Below, one piece after another: positions 16,900-25,565 of a stretch of DNA of 35,763 bases. Made by a program: the position numbers and the translations under genes. How positions within the stretch are numbered: the first letter of the stretch is position 1; every line of letters starts with the position of its first letter. Below the pieces are notes generated by a model. The model worked only from the letters and a program-made list of their open reading frames with translations, was not told where the DNA came from and did no database searches. The DNA comes from Pseudomonadota bacterium (lineage in GTDB: Bacteria > Pseudomonadota > Alphaproteobacteria > Rickettsiales > UBA1997), in NCBI GenBank assembly GCA_018970485.1, contig JAGWWH010000017.1:1-35763 (forward strand), given 5' to 3'.

Positions 16900-18660
16900 A
16901 TGACAAACTTAGCAAAGTTTAGAGATCTCGGCCTTTCCGAGATGATGCTTAACTCTCTCCACAAAAAAGGTTTTGAAGAGCCTACTCCGATTCAAGCTAG
17001 AACCATCCCATTTCTACTCGAAAATAAAAAAGATCTGATTGGCAAAGCGCAGACTGGAACCGGTAAAACTGCGGCTTTCGGGATTCCGATCATCGAGAAT
17101 ATTGTTCCAGATTCAAAAAAAGTTCAGGCGATTATTTTGGTGCCGACGCGCGAATTGGCGATCCAAGTTACCGAAGAGCTAAGCTCGTTCGCTGAAGAAC
17201 AAAAAACTCGCATCATCGCAGTTTATGGTGGTCAACCGATTGAGCGCCAAATCTCGCGCTTGCAACGCGGAGTTGATATTGTTGTTGGTACGCCAGGAAG
17301 AATCATCGATCACTTACAACGTCGTACTCTTGATCTTTCTCACGTTAAATATGTCGTGCTTGATGAAGCTGATGAAATGCTGAATATGGGTTTCGTTGAT
17401 GACATTGAATCGATTCTAAAAGCAGCGCCGAAGGAGCGTCGCACCGTTTTATTTTCGGCAACAATGCCTCCGCATATCGAGCGTTTAGCCAAGAATTACA
17501 TGGTTGATTATGAGTTAATCGCAGTCGCTGTAGACCAAACTAGCCGCGACAATATTCAGCAGATTTATTTCGAAGTTTCGCAGTCAGATAAGTTCGAATC
17601 ACTTTTTCGAATTATCGATATGGAAGAGAGTTTTTTTGGGATGGTTTTTTGCCGTACCAAAGTTGATGCCGATGAAATCGCTCACAAGTTAGCTAATCGC
17701 GGATGCAGAGCTGAAGCGATTCATGGCGATCTTTCGCAAGGTCAACGCGAAAAAGTTTTACAAAAATTCCGCGATCGTCGCATCACCGCTTTAGTTGCAA
17801 CTGACGTTGCGGCGCGCGGGATCGACATTGGTGATTTGACTCACGTTATTAACTATTCTTTGCCACAAGATCCAGAAAGTTACGTTCACCGTATTGGTCG
17901 CACAGGCAGAGCTGGTAAGAGCGGAATCGCGATTACTTTGATCACTCCTTCTGAATATAGAAAGTTGGTGGCGATCCAAAGAATCTCTAACACTAAAATC
18001 ACAAAACATAAAATTCCGGGAGTCGCGGAAGTAATCGACAGCAAGAAAGCGCGCATCAAAAGCACACTTTCTGAAATCATTGCGACTGAGAATTTTTCTG
18101 ATCTTGAACAAATCGCTGAAGAGATTTTGGTAGAAACTCCAGACGCAAAAATCGCCATCGCTGCCTTGCTTAAAATGGCTTTCAAAGACGAATTAACCGA
18201 AAGCAATTACAGCGAAATTCTCGAAGCTTCTGCGCGCGGAAAGAGAGATTTTAACTCGGATGATCGTGGCAATAGAGATTATGGCGATAGAAGAGGTAAT
18301 GATCGCGATCGCGGCAACAGAGACGATCGTAGAGATCGCGGCGACCGTCATGACAGAGGTGATCGCAGAGACAGAGATCGTGGCGATCGTAATGACAGAG
18401 GCGGCGATCGTAACAGATCTGGCGGCGCACGTTTGTTTATCGCGAGAGGTCGTAATGATGAAATGGATCCAAGAAAGTTGGTCGATTTTATTCAGCGCGA
18501 AACTGGCATAGATCAACGTCGTATCGATGATGTAAAAATCTTCGATGCCTTCTCATTCTTCGTCGTACCATCTGATGATGCGGACAGGGTTTTGACTACT
18601 TTCCAACAGAAAGCTAGTGGCGGCAGATCTTTAGTTTCTAGAGCAAACGACAAGAAATAA
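16900..18660 (+). CDS. deaD: ATP-dependent DEAD-box RNA helicase (DeaD/CsdA type)
   Basis: This 586-residue helicase probably unwinds RNA during ribosome assembly and mRNA decay in the cytoplasm. All core motifs are present: Q motif (EPTPIQ), Walker A (AQTGTGKT, 50-57), PTRELA, TPGR, DEAD (155-158), SAT, GDLSQGQRE and HRIGRTGRAGK. Residues about 448-509 form a low-complexity linker rich in Arg, Asp, Gly and Asn (RGDR/DRGN repeats), likely disordered and RNA-binding. The end (RLFIARGRNDEMDPRKLVDF onward) is a DbpA-type RNA-recognition domain, which supports DeaD/CsdA over RhlE. A candidate promoter lies upstream and a terminator shared with the convergent metC follows. A weak point is the exact subfamily name. 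Confidence 0.93.
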   Translation: MTNLAKFRDLGLSEMMLNSLHKKGFEEPTPIQARTIPFLLENKKDLIGKAQTGTGKTAAFGIPIIENIVPDSKKVQAIILVPTRELAIQVTEELSSFAEEQKTRIIAVYGGQPIERQISRLQRGVDIVVGTPGRIIDHLQRRTLDLSHVKYVVLDEADEMLNMGFVDDIESILKAAPKERRTVLFSATMPPHIERLAKNYMVDYELIAVAVDQTSRDNIQQIYFEVSQSDKFESLFRIIDMEESFFGMVFCRTKVDADEIAHKLANRGCRAEAIHGDLSQGQREKVLQKFRDRRITALVATDVAARGIDIGDLTHVINYSLPQDPESYVHRIGRTGRAGKSGIAITLITPSEYRKLVAIQRISNTKITKHKIPGVAEVIDSKKARIKSTLSEIIATENFSDLEQIAEEILVETPDAKIAIAALLKMAFKDELTESNYSEILEASARGKRDFNSDDRGNRDYGDRRGNDRDRGNRDDRRDRGDRHDRGDRRDRDRGDRNDRGGDRNRSGGARLFIARGRNDEMDPRKLVDFIQRETGIDQRRIDDVKIFDAFSFFVVPSDDADRVLTTFQQKASGGRSLVSRANDKK

Positions 18661-18672
18661 AAAACGCGCATA

Positions 18673-18712
18673 AAAAAACGCGGCGGAGTTTTTGAATTCC
18701 GTCGCGTTTTTT
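18673..18712. terminator. Bidirectional terminator between deaD and metC
   Basis: An inverted repeat (ACGCGGCGGA with TCCGTCGCGT, one G-T wobble) has A7 on the left and T6 on the right, so it can terminate transcription from both sides. It begins 13 bases after the helicase stop and ends 6 bases before the end of convergent metC. Confidence 0.88.
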
Positions 18713-18717
18713 ATTGC

Positions 18718-19920
18718 CTATTTTTTCAGTCTTTTAAATCCGGCTTCGAGATCGGATTTCAAATCTTCAATATCTTCCAAGCCAACACTGATGCGTAGGC
18801 AGGTTTTATCTGAGTAAGGCCACTTAGTTGCGGTGCGAACTGAAGTTGCGTCAACTGGTAGAATCAATGATTCGTAGCCTCCCCAAGAATAGCCCATGGC
18901 GTAGAGATCAAGTTTATCCAACATCTTGCCTAACACTTCGTTTGAATATTTTTTCTTCAAAACAACCGTGAACAAGCCAGCGGCGCCGCTGAAATATTTC
19001 TTCCACATTTTGTGATTTGGATCGGAAGGAAGCGCTGGATATAAAACTTTAAGAACTTCCGGACGTTTTTCGAGCCATGAAGCAAGTTCCAGAGCGGTTT
19101 TAGCGCAATGTTCCATTCTTAATTTTGCCGTACGGAAGCCACGTTGCGCCATGTAAGAAGAAAATGGTGCAGCGTTTACAGCCATGTATCTAAAGGCTTC
19201 GTACATCGTTAAGAAATTTTCTTTCTGTACAGTAATCGCCCCCATCATCACGTCAGAGTGGCCGTTTAGATATTTGGTTACGGCGGTAACGACGATGTCA
19301 ATTCCATGATCAAGCGGCGTAAAGCAAATGCCGCTGGCCCAAGAGTTATCAAGGATTGTCGTGATTTTGTGTTTCTTGGCGATTTTACAAAGCGCGGCAA
19401 CATCCTGCACTTCATAACTCAGCGAGCCTGGGCTTTCAAAGAAAATAACTTTGGTATTTTTTTGGATTAACTTTTCGAGGCTAGAAGCGCTGATTAGCGG
19501 ATCGTAGTAAGTGGTTTCGATACCGAGTTTTTTGAGAAACTTGCTAGCAAAACCACGGGTTGGCGAGTAAACGCTATCAACCAAAAGTAGGTGATCTCCA
19601 GCTTTCAAGAATGCCATCAAAGCAGTGTTGACAGCAGCAGCGCCGGAAGAAGTAACGAAGGAGTTGTAGCCGCGATCAAGTTGAGCAATTGCTTTTTCGA
19701 GGGCAAAGTTTGTTTGAGTTCCGTAGCGTCCATACTTGAGCTCGTAAGGTCCAACTAGATCGTTTTGAGAATATCCGCGCTCTGCGTGAATTAAGTCTTC
19801 CAAGGTTGGAAAAGCGATTGTTGAGCTTTGGTAAATTGGTGGATTAACCATCCAGCCTTGCTTTTTTGGATCGCGTCCGGCGTGAACCATTTGCGTCGCT
19901 GCCCGCATTTTTTTATCCAT
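18718..19920 (-). CDS. metC: Cystathionine beta-lyase (PLP-dependent)
   Basis: MetC splits cystathionine to homocysteine, pyruvate and ammonia, in methionine synthesis; family members can also use cysteine. The Cys/Met-metabolism PLP fold is clear: SSGAAAVNTALMAFLKAGDH, FFESPGSLSYEVQDV, LDNSWASG, and the PLP lysine K216 in TAVTKYLNGHSD. C-terminal AYSWGGYESLILP and LRISVGLEDIEDLKSDL are close to E. coli MetC. The length of 400 residues is normal. A strong ribosome site (GAGGTAGG) lies just before the ATG, inside the end of hinT, which ends 2 bases upstream. It is the last of a minus-strand run with hinT and the histidine kinase. Confidence 0.93.
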   Translation of the reverse strand: MDKKMRAATQMVHAGRDPKKQGWMVNPPIYQSSTIAFPTLEDLIHAERGYSQNDLVGPYELKYGRYGTQTNFALEKAIAQLDRGYNSFVTSSGAAAVNTALMAFLKAGDHLLLVDSVYSPTRGFASKFLKKLGIETTYYDPLISASSLEKLIQKNTKVIFFESPGSLSYEVQDVAALCKIAKKHKITTILDNSWASGICFTPLDHGIDIVVTAVTKYLNGHSDVMMGAITVQKENFLTMYEAFRYMAVNAAPFSSYMAQRGFRTAKLRMEHCAKTALELASWLEKRPEVLKVLYPALPSDPNHKMWKKYFSGAAGLFTVVLKKKYSNEVLGKMLDKLDLYAMGYSWGGYESLILPVDATSVRTATKWPYSDKTCLRISVGLEDIEDLKSDLEAGFKRLKK

Positions 19921-19922
19921 AC

Positions 19923-20297
19923 CTACCTCAGTTGATTGTCGGAAGAAATTAGTGGCCCCATTTTTTTGCCAGCAAGAATGTGAACGTGAAAATGAGGAAC
20001 AGTTTGATGTGCGTCGGAGCCGATATTTGAAATCAAACGAAAGCCCGATTCATCTGCTTTTAGCATTATTGCAATCTCGGAAACTTTTTTAAAAAAGTTA
20101 GAAATTTTTTCTAAAGATGCGTTTGTAGTGAAATCTAAAAAGTTTTTGAACTCACCTTTGGGAATAACAAGGGCATGGATTGGAGCTGCTTTAGAAATAT
20201 CGTAGAATGCCAAAATATCGCGATCTTCGTAAATTTTTTTCGCTGGAATTTCGCCGCGAATAATTTTGGCAAAAACATTACTTGGGTCGTAGGTCAT
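19923..20297 (-). CDS. hinT: HIT family nucleotide-binding protein (HinT)
   Basis: HinT hydrolyses purine nucleoside phosphoramidates and AMP-lysine type adducts. The 124-residue protein starts NVFAKIIRGEIPAKKIYED, typical of the family, and has AFYDISKAAPIHALVIPK in the middle. The histidine triad is H-F-H-V-H (H102, H104, H106), with the central His as nucleophile. The ATG overlaps the stop of the upstream histidine kinase by 4 bases, so translation is likely coupled. The C-terminus is close to metC. Confidence 0.95.
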   Translation of the reverse strand: MTYDPSNVFAKIIRGEIPAKKIYEDRDILAFYDISKAAPIHALVIPKGEFKNFLDFTTNASLEKISNFFKKVSEIAIMLKADESGFRLISNIGSDAHQTVPHFHVHILAGKKMGPLISSDNQLR

Positions 20298-22393
20298 TTT
20301 AACAAAAAATCTTCGATTGTTTTGAGAAGGTTTGTTTTGGAGCTGCCTTTTTCGATGATAAAATTCATGCCGCTATCCGTAGCTTTTTTTGTAGATTTTT
20401 CGTCATCGCAAGCAGTTAAGGCGATGATCGGAATGGAACGATAATTTTTATCTAAGGCTCGAATTTGTTTCGCTGTTTCATAGCCATTTAGTATCGGCAT
20501 TTCGCAATCCATCAAAATTAAATCAAAATTTTCTCTGTCTAGAATCTCCAACGCTTCTTGACCATTTTCTGCGTTTGAGACGTTGTATCCAGAGTCCTCA
20601 AGAAGTCTTTTAGTGATTTTGACGTTTACCGGATTGTCTTCGACAAGAAGGATTTTTTTGCCATTATTTTTCACGCTTACTTGCCCCGAATCAAAAGAGA
20701 TCTGAGGGTTAAAAAAGAGGGATATTTTTGTTCCTAAATTTTTCTTTGATTCAACTTTGATCTCGCCTTTGTGAAGCTCTAGCAGCTTTAAAACAATCGA
20801 CATGCCAATGCCGTAGGAATCTATTTTTTTCTTTTTAGCGATTTCTGATTTGTCGATTTCTTTTCCATCGCCGCTGAGGTATTTTATGATCTCTTGATCG
20901 GTCATTCCGTAGCCACTATCTGTGATCTCGATGCAAATTTTTTGTGAGTCAGTTAGATATTTTGCCGCGATCAAAACTTCACTTCGAGCGTTGCTATACT
21001 TGATCGCGTTATTGATGAGATTAGCAAAAATCTCCTTCATTTTGTGCTCATCACATCGGAGTTTTGGCAGGTTATTTTCAATATTAGTTTTGAGCGAAAC
21101 GCGATTACTTTTGGCAAAGCTTTTTGAGATCAAAACAACTTCTTCGATGAGATTTTTAACGGAATTTTCTCTGATTTTTCCGAGACGAAATTCGCCGCGT
21201 TCAATTTGATTTGAATCAAGCAAATCTTTGACGAATTCCATCAGTTCCTCGGACTGATCAGAGATGACCTCGATCGTTTTCAAATCTTCGTTTGCAGAGA
21301 TTTCTGCCCGAGTTTTTTTATCTAAAATCAAGTTAGCCAAACCACTAATTCCAAAGATCTGATTTTTGATATCGTGAGCTATCGAAAAGAGAATTTTATT
21401 CTTCGAATCGACTAATTCTCTCAAAGAAGTTCTGAGTTTTTTCTCCGCTTCAAATAAATATAAAATTGCCAGAAAAAATATTGCCAAACAGATGAATTCT
21501 ATAAGGCGAGGAAGTACGGTAGCATTGAATTGGCGGCTAAGAAAGCTCTCGTTAAAACCGACGAGAATTATGTAGGGATATTTGGAGATTTTTTTATACT
21601 GACTTAGCTGGATGTCGCCAATTTCTATTTCTTTTTTGAGCTCCCCTAATTCTGTCGAGAAAATTTCTGAGTTAAAATTTTTTTGAAAAAAATCGCTGTC
21701 GCGAGGAAGTTTGATGTCAACTGATTGCAGAACGATTTTTAGCTCTTGATCCAAAACTACGAAACTAGTTTTGCCATCGAGTTTCTTTTCTATTCGTCCC
21801 GATAACTCAGAAACATCAAAGCCAATAGAAATGGCGCCAAGATATTTTCCATTTTTATCCGTAACCCCTGTTGCGGCGGGAATAACCCAAGTTTGACTTG
21901 GATTACCAAGGGCGGTGGAGGATACTTGTAGAGTCCAAGGATGTTGCCGAGATAAGATGGCATATTGTCGACCCGACATGTCTTTCGGATTTTTATGAAT
22001 GCCTAGTTTGCTATTAATAACTTGATAATTTTTAGCATCGACCCAGTCGAAAGATGACCAAGAGAACAATTCTGAATTTCTGTTTCTGATGCGATTGGTC
22101 TCGTTAAATAATTCTAAAATAAATTTTAAATCTTGTGCTCCGTGGTGAGTAATTTGTTGTCCGATGTAATTGTTGATTTGGTTGGTGTAATCGAATGATT
22201 CTAAAATTGTTGTGCTGATGTTCGTTGCTGATTTTTGTAAATTTGCAGAGTTGTCAGCCGCGACTCCTCGAAAGGAAATATAGGCAAAAATTAGCACAGC
22301 TAACATCGCCGTTAAAATCGCAATTAGGGCGAAAGACGAGTAACTAAAAGAACAGATTTTTTCGCGTAATTTTTGTGCAGTGGTGTTGGGCAC
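20294..22393 (-). CDS. Membrane-bound hybrid sensor histidine kinase
   Basis: This 699-residue signalling kinase starts with a transmembrane segment (about 17-40, FALIAILTAMLAVLIFAYI). A periplasmic sensor of roughly 250 residues follows, with a Cache-like segment (GVTDKNGKYLGAISIGFDVSEL), then a second membrane segment (about 294-312, FICLAIFFLAILYLF). The cytoplasmic part has a HisKA dimerisation domain with phospho-acceptor H340 (SIAHDIKNQ) and a HATPase domain (N-box NLINNAIKYS, DSGYGM, GIGMSIV). A C-terminal receiver domain has D629 (LMDCEMPIL) and Lys in IIEKGS. The signal is unknown. No response regulator with an output domain is adjacent, so it probably feeds a phosphorelay elsewhere. 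Its gene precedes hinT and metC with a 4-base overlap. Confidence 0.93.
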   Translation of the reverse strand: MPNTTAQKLREKICSFSYSSFALIAILTAMLAVLIFAYISFRGVAADNSANLQKSATNISTTILESFDYTNQINNYIGQQITHHGAQDLKFILELFNETNRIRNRNSELFSWSSFDWVDAKNYQVINSKLGIHKNPKDMSGRQYAILSRQHPWTLQVSSTALGNPSQTWVIPAATGVTDKNGKYLGAISIGFDVSELSGRIEKKLDGKTSFVVLDQELKIVLQSVDIKLPRDSDFFQKNFNSEIFSTELGELKKEIEIGDIQLSQYKKISKYPYIILVGFNESFLSRQFNATVLPRLIEFICLAIFFLAILYLFEAEKKLRTSLRELVDSKNKILFSIAHDIKNQIFGISGLANLILDKKTRAEISANEDLKTIEVISDQSEELMEFVKDLLDSNQIERGEFRLGKIRENSVKNLIEEVVLISKSFAKSNRVSLKTNIENNLPKLRCDEHKMKEIFANLINNAIKYSNARSEVLIAAKYLTDSQKICIEITDSGYGMTDQEIIKYLSGDGKEIDKSEIAKKKKIDSYGIGMSIVLKLLELHKGEIKVESKKNLGTKISLFFNPQISFDSGQVSVKNNGKKILLVEDNPVNVKITKRLLEDSGYNVSNAENGQEALEILDRENFDLILMDCEMPILNGYETAKQIRALDKNYRSIPIIALTACDDEKSTKKATDSGMNFIIEKGSSKTNLLKTIEDFLLK

Positions 22394-22403
22394 TTTTTTT
22401 GTA

Positions 22404-22955
22404 TTATTTTTTATCTATATCAGCGGCGACACGAACTTTAAGCATCACATCTGGATCAGATACGGAGCCACTTTTTCCTGCACCTTTTTTAATTTTATCA
22501 ACAAACTCCATTCCTTTGACTACGCGTCCCCAAACCGTGTATTGGCTGTCAAGAAATCTTGAATCATGAGTGACAATAAAAAACTGACTATTGCCGCTAT
22601 TTGGATTGCCAGCACGAGCCATTGAAACTGCGCCACGAACGTGAGGTTCATCAGAAAATTCAGCTTTGAGATCAGGTAATTTTGATCCGCCCATTCCAGT
22701 TCCAGTTGGATCGCCAGTTTGTGCCATAAAGCCATCAATTACGCGGTGAAATACGATCCCGTCATAAAATTTTTGACGGGCTAAAGTTTTGATTCTTTCA
22801 ACATGATTAGGTGCGATTTGTGGCATCATTTCAATCACTACGCGACCGTATTTGAGATCGATGTAAAGAGTGTTTTCGAGATTTTTTTGTTGTGCATTGG
22901 ACTGAGACATTGAGGCAAAAATTAATGTTAAAAAAGTGAAGAGAATTTTTTTCAT
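22404..22955 (-). CDS. Exported cyclophilin-type peptidyl-prolyl isomerase
   Basis: This 183-residue protein has a signal peptide (ILFTFLTLIFASMSQSNA, cleavage about residue 21) followed by a full cyclophilin domain. Landmarks are YGRVVIEMMPQIAPNHVERI, FYDGIVFHRVIDGFMAQTGD, GTGMGGSKLPDLKAEF, GNPNSGNSQFFIVTHDSRFLD and YTVWGRVVKGMEFVDKI. It would catalyse proline isomerisation during folding of periplasmic or outer-membrane proteins. I use the ATG giving MKKILFTF because it starts the signal peptide; an upstream in-frame start would put 13 polar residues before it. It lies 10 bases upstream of the histidine kinase and is divergent from ssb. Confidence 0.92.
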   Translation of the reverse strand: MKKILFTFLTLIFASMSQSNAQQKNLENTLYIDLKYGRVVIEMMPQIAPNHVERIKTLARQKFYDGIVFHRVIDGFMAQTGDPTGTGMGGSKLPDLKAEFSDEPHVRGAVSMARAGNPNSGNSQFFIVTHDSRFLDSQYTVWGRVVKGMEFVDKIKKGAGKSGSVSDPDVMLKVRVAADIDKK

Positions 22956-22985
22956 AAGATGCTGCGATTCGTTGAGAACAAAGGA

Positions 22986-23056
22986 GAGCGGCACTTTGTT
23001 GGAGGTTAAATACTTTTCAAGTAGCGTTTAATTTTTTAATTTTTACCGTGCCGCTC
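22986..23056. promoter_or_regulatory. Divergent promoter region with 9-bp inverted repeat
   Basis: GAGCGGCAC (22986-22994) and GTGCCGCTC (23048-23056) form a perfect 9-bp inverted repeat around an A+T-rich core between the divergent cyclophilin and ssb genes. The core should hold both promoters. The symmetric arms could be operator sites or the base of a long stem. Function inferred from position only. Confidence 0.35.
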
Positions 23057-23090
23057 ATCCCACTAACCCATCAATCAAAAGGAGTCCCCC

Positions 23091-23546
23091 GTGTCTATCA
23101 ATAAAGTTATCTTAGTTGGCAATGTTGGCCAAGATCCAGAAACTCGCTCAACTTCTGACGGTCGTGAAATCGCTAATTTCTCTCTCGCCACCTCTGAAAG
23201 TTGGAAGGATAAAAGCACCGGTGAAAAAAAAGAAAAAACTGAATGGCATCGTGTTGTAGTCTTCTCCCAAGGCCTTGTTGGTATTGTCAAAAATTATGTC
23301 AAAAAAGGTACCAAAATTTACATCGAAGGCTCTCTTCAAACTAGAAAATGGAGCGACGCTCAAGGGGTTGAAAAATACACCACTGAAATCGTTTTACAGA
23401 ATTACAACTCAACCCTACAAATTCTCGACTCTCGCGAACGCAGCAGTGGCGGATCCTCATCCTCCTCTGATTATTCAAGCAGTAAGTCGCGTAGCAATAA
23501 CGCCGATATTTCTGTTGAAGAAAGCGACGACGAAATTCCCTTCTAA
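23091..23546 (+). CDS. ssb: Single-stranded DNA-binding protein
   Basis: SSB coats single-stranded DNA in replication and repair and recruits partners through its C-terminal tip. The OB-fold runs over about residues 1-110 ([59 protein letters not shown]). A Ser/Gly/Asn-rich disordered linker follows, ending in the classic DDEIPF tip. The length of 151 residues is normal. The start is GTG, set by a good AAAAGGAG site 6 bases upstream. nuoG follows 20 bases later in the same direction, an unusual partner. Confidence 0.97.
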   Translation: MSINKVILVGNVGQDPETRSTSDGREIANFSLATSESWKDKSTGEKKEKTEWHRVVVFSQGLVGIVKNYVKKGTKIYIEGSLQTRKWSDAQGVEKYTTEIVLQNYNSTLQILDSRERSSGGSSSSSDYSSSKSRSNNADISVEESDDEIPF

Positions 23547-23566
23547 GATCTCTACCCAATTAACTC

Positions 23567-25522
23567 ATGCCTACGGTCACAATTAACGGCAAAGCCGTAA
23601 CAGTTCCTGATGGATTGACCATTATCCAAGCTTGCGAGATTGCCGAGGTTGAAATTCCTCGTTTTTGTTATCACGAGCGCTTGGCCATTGCTGGAAACTG
23701 CCGCATGTGTTTAGTTGAGGTTGAGGGGATGCCGCCAAAGCCGGTAGCATCTTGCGCGATGCCAGCCACCGAAGGAATGAAGATTCACACCGATACCCCA
23801 ATGGTGAAAAAGGCGCGTGAAGGTGTGATGGAATTCTTACTCGCTAATCATCCTCTCGATTGCCCGATTTGTGACCAAGGTGGCGAGTGCGATTTACAAG
23901 ATCAGGCCTATCAATATGGCAGTGGTAAGAGTCATTACCACGAACATAAAAGAGCGGTTCTAGATAAAAACATGGGCCCGCTTTTGAAGACACAAATGAC
24001 GCGCTGCATCCATTGTACGCGTTGTGCGCGCTTCATTGAAGATGTTGCAGGAACTTGCGAAATCGGCGCTGTTAATCGCGGCGAAAATATGGAAATCACG
24101 ACTTACCTCGAGCAAGGAATAAAATCAGAGCTCTCAGGAAATATTATTGATCTTTGTCCAGTGGGAGCTCTCACTTCTAAGCCTTACGCCTTCAAAGCGC
24201 GTAGCTGGGAATTAAATAAAACCGAAACAATCGATGTAATGGACGCAGTTGGAAGCAACATTCGTATTGATTCGCGTGGAATCGAAGTAATGCGAATTTT
24301 GCCCCGTCTCAATGAAGAAATTAACGAAGAATGGATTTCTGATAAAACGCGTTTTTGTTACGACGGACTAAAATATCAGCGCCTCGACAAACCTTACGTT
24401 AAGCGCGAAGGCAAGTTGCAGTCGGCAAGTTTTGAACAAGCCTACAAAGCAATCGCTGAAACAATTAAGGCTGTAAACCCTAATGAAATCGCGGTTCTAA
24501 GCGGACAACTCTCTTCTGCTGAAGAAAATTTCGCTCTGAAAAAAATCTGCGAAAAACTCGGAATAAAAAATTTCGATTGTCGCTTGGGTGGCGAAAAACT
24601 TAGTGCCAACGACCCCGCTTCTTACTTTTTTAACACAAAAATTTCTGGAATCGACGAAGCCGACGCTTGCTTGCTAATTGGTGTAAATCCTCGAAAAGAC
24701 GCACCAATTCTAAACGCGCGCTTACGTAAAAGATTTTTAAGCAAGAAGCTAAAAGTTTTTGCAGTTGGCGTTAATGCTGATTTGACCTACGCTTACGAGA
24801 ATTTAGGTGACGATATTTCTGCGCTGAAGAATGTCGATTTGTCCGATTACAAAAACCCAATGTTGATTTTGGGCCAAGACGTAATCACTCGCGCAGACGG
24901 TGGAGAAATTTTAAATCTCGCAAAAAAAATCGCCGAAAAATCTGGAATGATCCGCGAAGACTGGAATGGATTTAATTTTCTTTCTAAGTCCACAGGGCTT
25001 TTAAATGGCTTAGCCACTGGCTTTGTCGGCTCTTCAAATGTTGAAGAAATTTTGAAAAAATGCGCGAGCAAAGAAATTAAAATCGTAATTCTTCACGCGG
25101 TTGACGACGAAATCGATTTTGGAAAATTAGAAAATTCTTTCGTGATTTACTTCGGGACTCACGGCGATCGCGGCGCGCATTTAGCTGACGTAATTTTACC
25201 AACGGCGGCCTACAGTGAAAAAACAGCAACTTACATTAATCTTGAAGGTCGTGCCCAAACCACAGTCCGCGCGGTTTTCGCGCCTGGAGAAGCAAAAGAA
25301 GATTGGAAGATTTTTGCTGAATTAGCGCAGGAATTTGGTTTTGATCTTGGTCCTGTTCCAGATTTTACTTCACTGACCAAGGCCAGCTGGATCAAGTCTT
25401 GCGAAGCGATTAACAATTTCTCTGCTGAAAAAATTGCGACTAAGGATTTTGATTTTTACCTCACAAATCCAATCGCTAGAGCGTCACGTACTTTGAATAA
25501 ATGTAGTGTTGAGTTGAAATAA
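23567..25522 (+). CDS. nuoG: NADH-quinone oxidoreductase subunit G
   Basis: NuoG is the large iron-sulfur subunit of the peripheral arm of respiratory complex I. The N-terminal 2Fe-2S ligands are C34, C45, C48 and C63 (FCYHERL, GNCRMC, SCAMP). The 4Fe-4S region has His and Cys in ANHPLDCPICDQGGECDLQD. A second set is in RCIHCTRCARF and IDLCPVGAL. The rest is a molybdopterin-oxidoreductase-like fold (VIYFGTHGDRGAHLADVILP). The length of 651 residues is close to that of alphaproteobacterial NuoG. Other nuo genes are not adjacent, so the complex I genes are scattered in this genome. It is probably co-transcribed with ssb. Confidence 0.97.
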   Translation: MPTVTINGKAVTVPDGLTIIQACEIAEVEIPRFCYHERLAIAGNCRMCLVEVEGMPPKPVASCAMPATEGMKIHTDTPMVKKAREGVMEFLLANHPLDCPICDQGGECDLQDQAYQYGSGKSHYHEHKRAVLDKNMGPLLKTQMTRCIHCTRCARFIEDVAGTCEIGAVNRGENMEITTYLEQGIKSELSGNIIDLCPVGALTSKPYAFKARSWELNKTETIDVMDAVGSNIRIDSRGIEVMRILPRLNEEINEEWISDKTRFCYDGLKYQRLDKPYVKREGKLQSASFEQAYKAIAETIKAVNPNEIAVLSGQLSSAEENFALKKICEKLGIKNFDCRLGGEKLSANDPASYFFNTKISGIDEADACLLIGVNPRKDAPILNARLRKRFLSKKLKVFAVGVNADLTYAYENLGDDISALKNVDLSDYKNPMLILGQDVITRADGGEILNLAKKIAEKSGMIREDWNGFNFLSKSTGLLNGLATGFVGSSNVEEILKKCASKEIKIVILHAVDDEIDFGKLENSFVIYFGTHGDRGAHLADVILPTAAYSEKTATYINLEGRAQTTVRAVFAPGEAKEDWKIFAELAQEFGFDLGPVPDFTSLTKASWIKSCEAINNFSAEKIATKDFDFYLTNPIARASRTLNKCSVELK

Positions 25523-25523
25523 A

Positions 25524-25550
25524 AGATTTTGAGCACCGTGCTCAAAATCT
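25524..25550 (-). terminator. Palindromic terminator between nuoG and dadA
   Basis: A 12-bp perfect stem (AGATTTTGAGCA/TGCTCAAAATCT) with a 3-base CCG loop lies just after the nuoG stop. On the minus strand it is followed by TTTTATTTC, so it fits an intrinsic terminator for dadA; on the plus strand the T-run is missing, so for nuoG it may only protect the 3' end. Confidence 0.75.
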
Positions 25551-25565
25551 GCTTGAGCCCTTTAT

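Noticed and set aside
18193-18516. Antisense and alternate-frame open frames through the helicase linker
   Set aside because: They arise from the repetitive Arg/Asp codons of the helicase linker; their Ile/Ala/Thr-rich translations match no protein.
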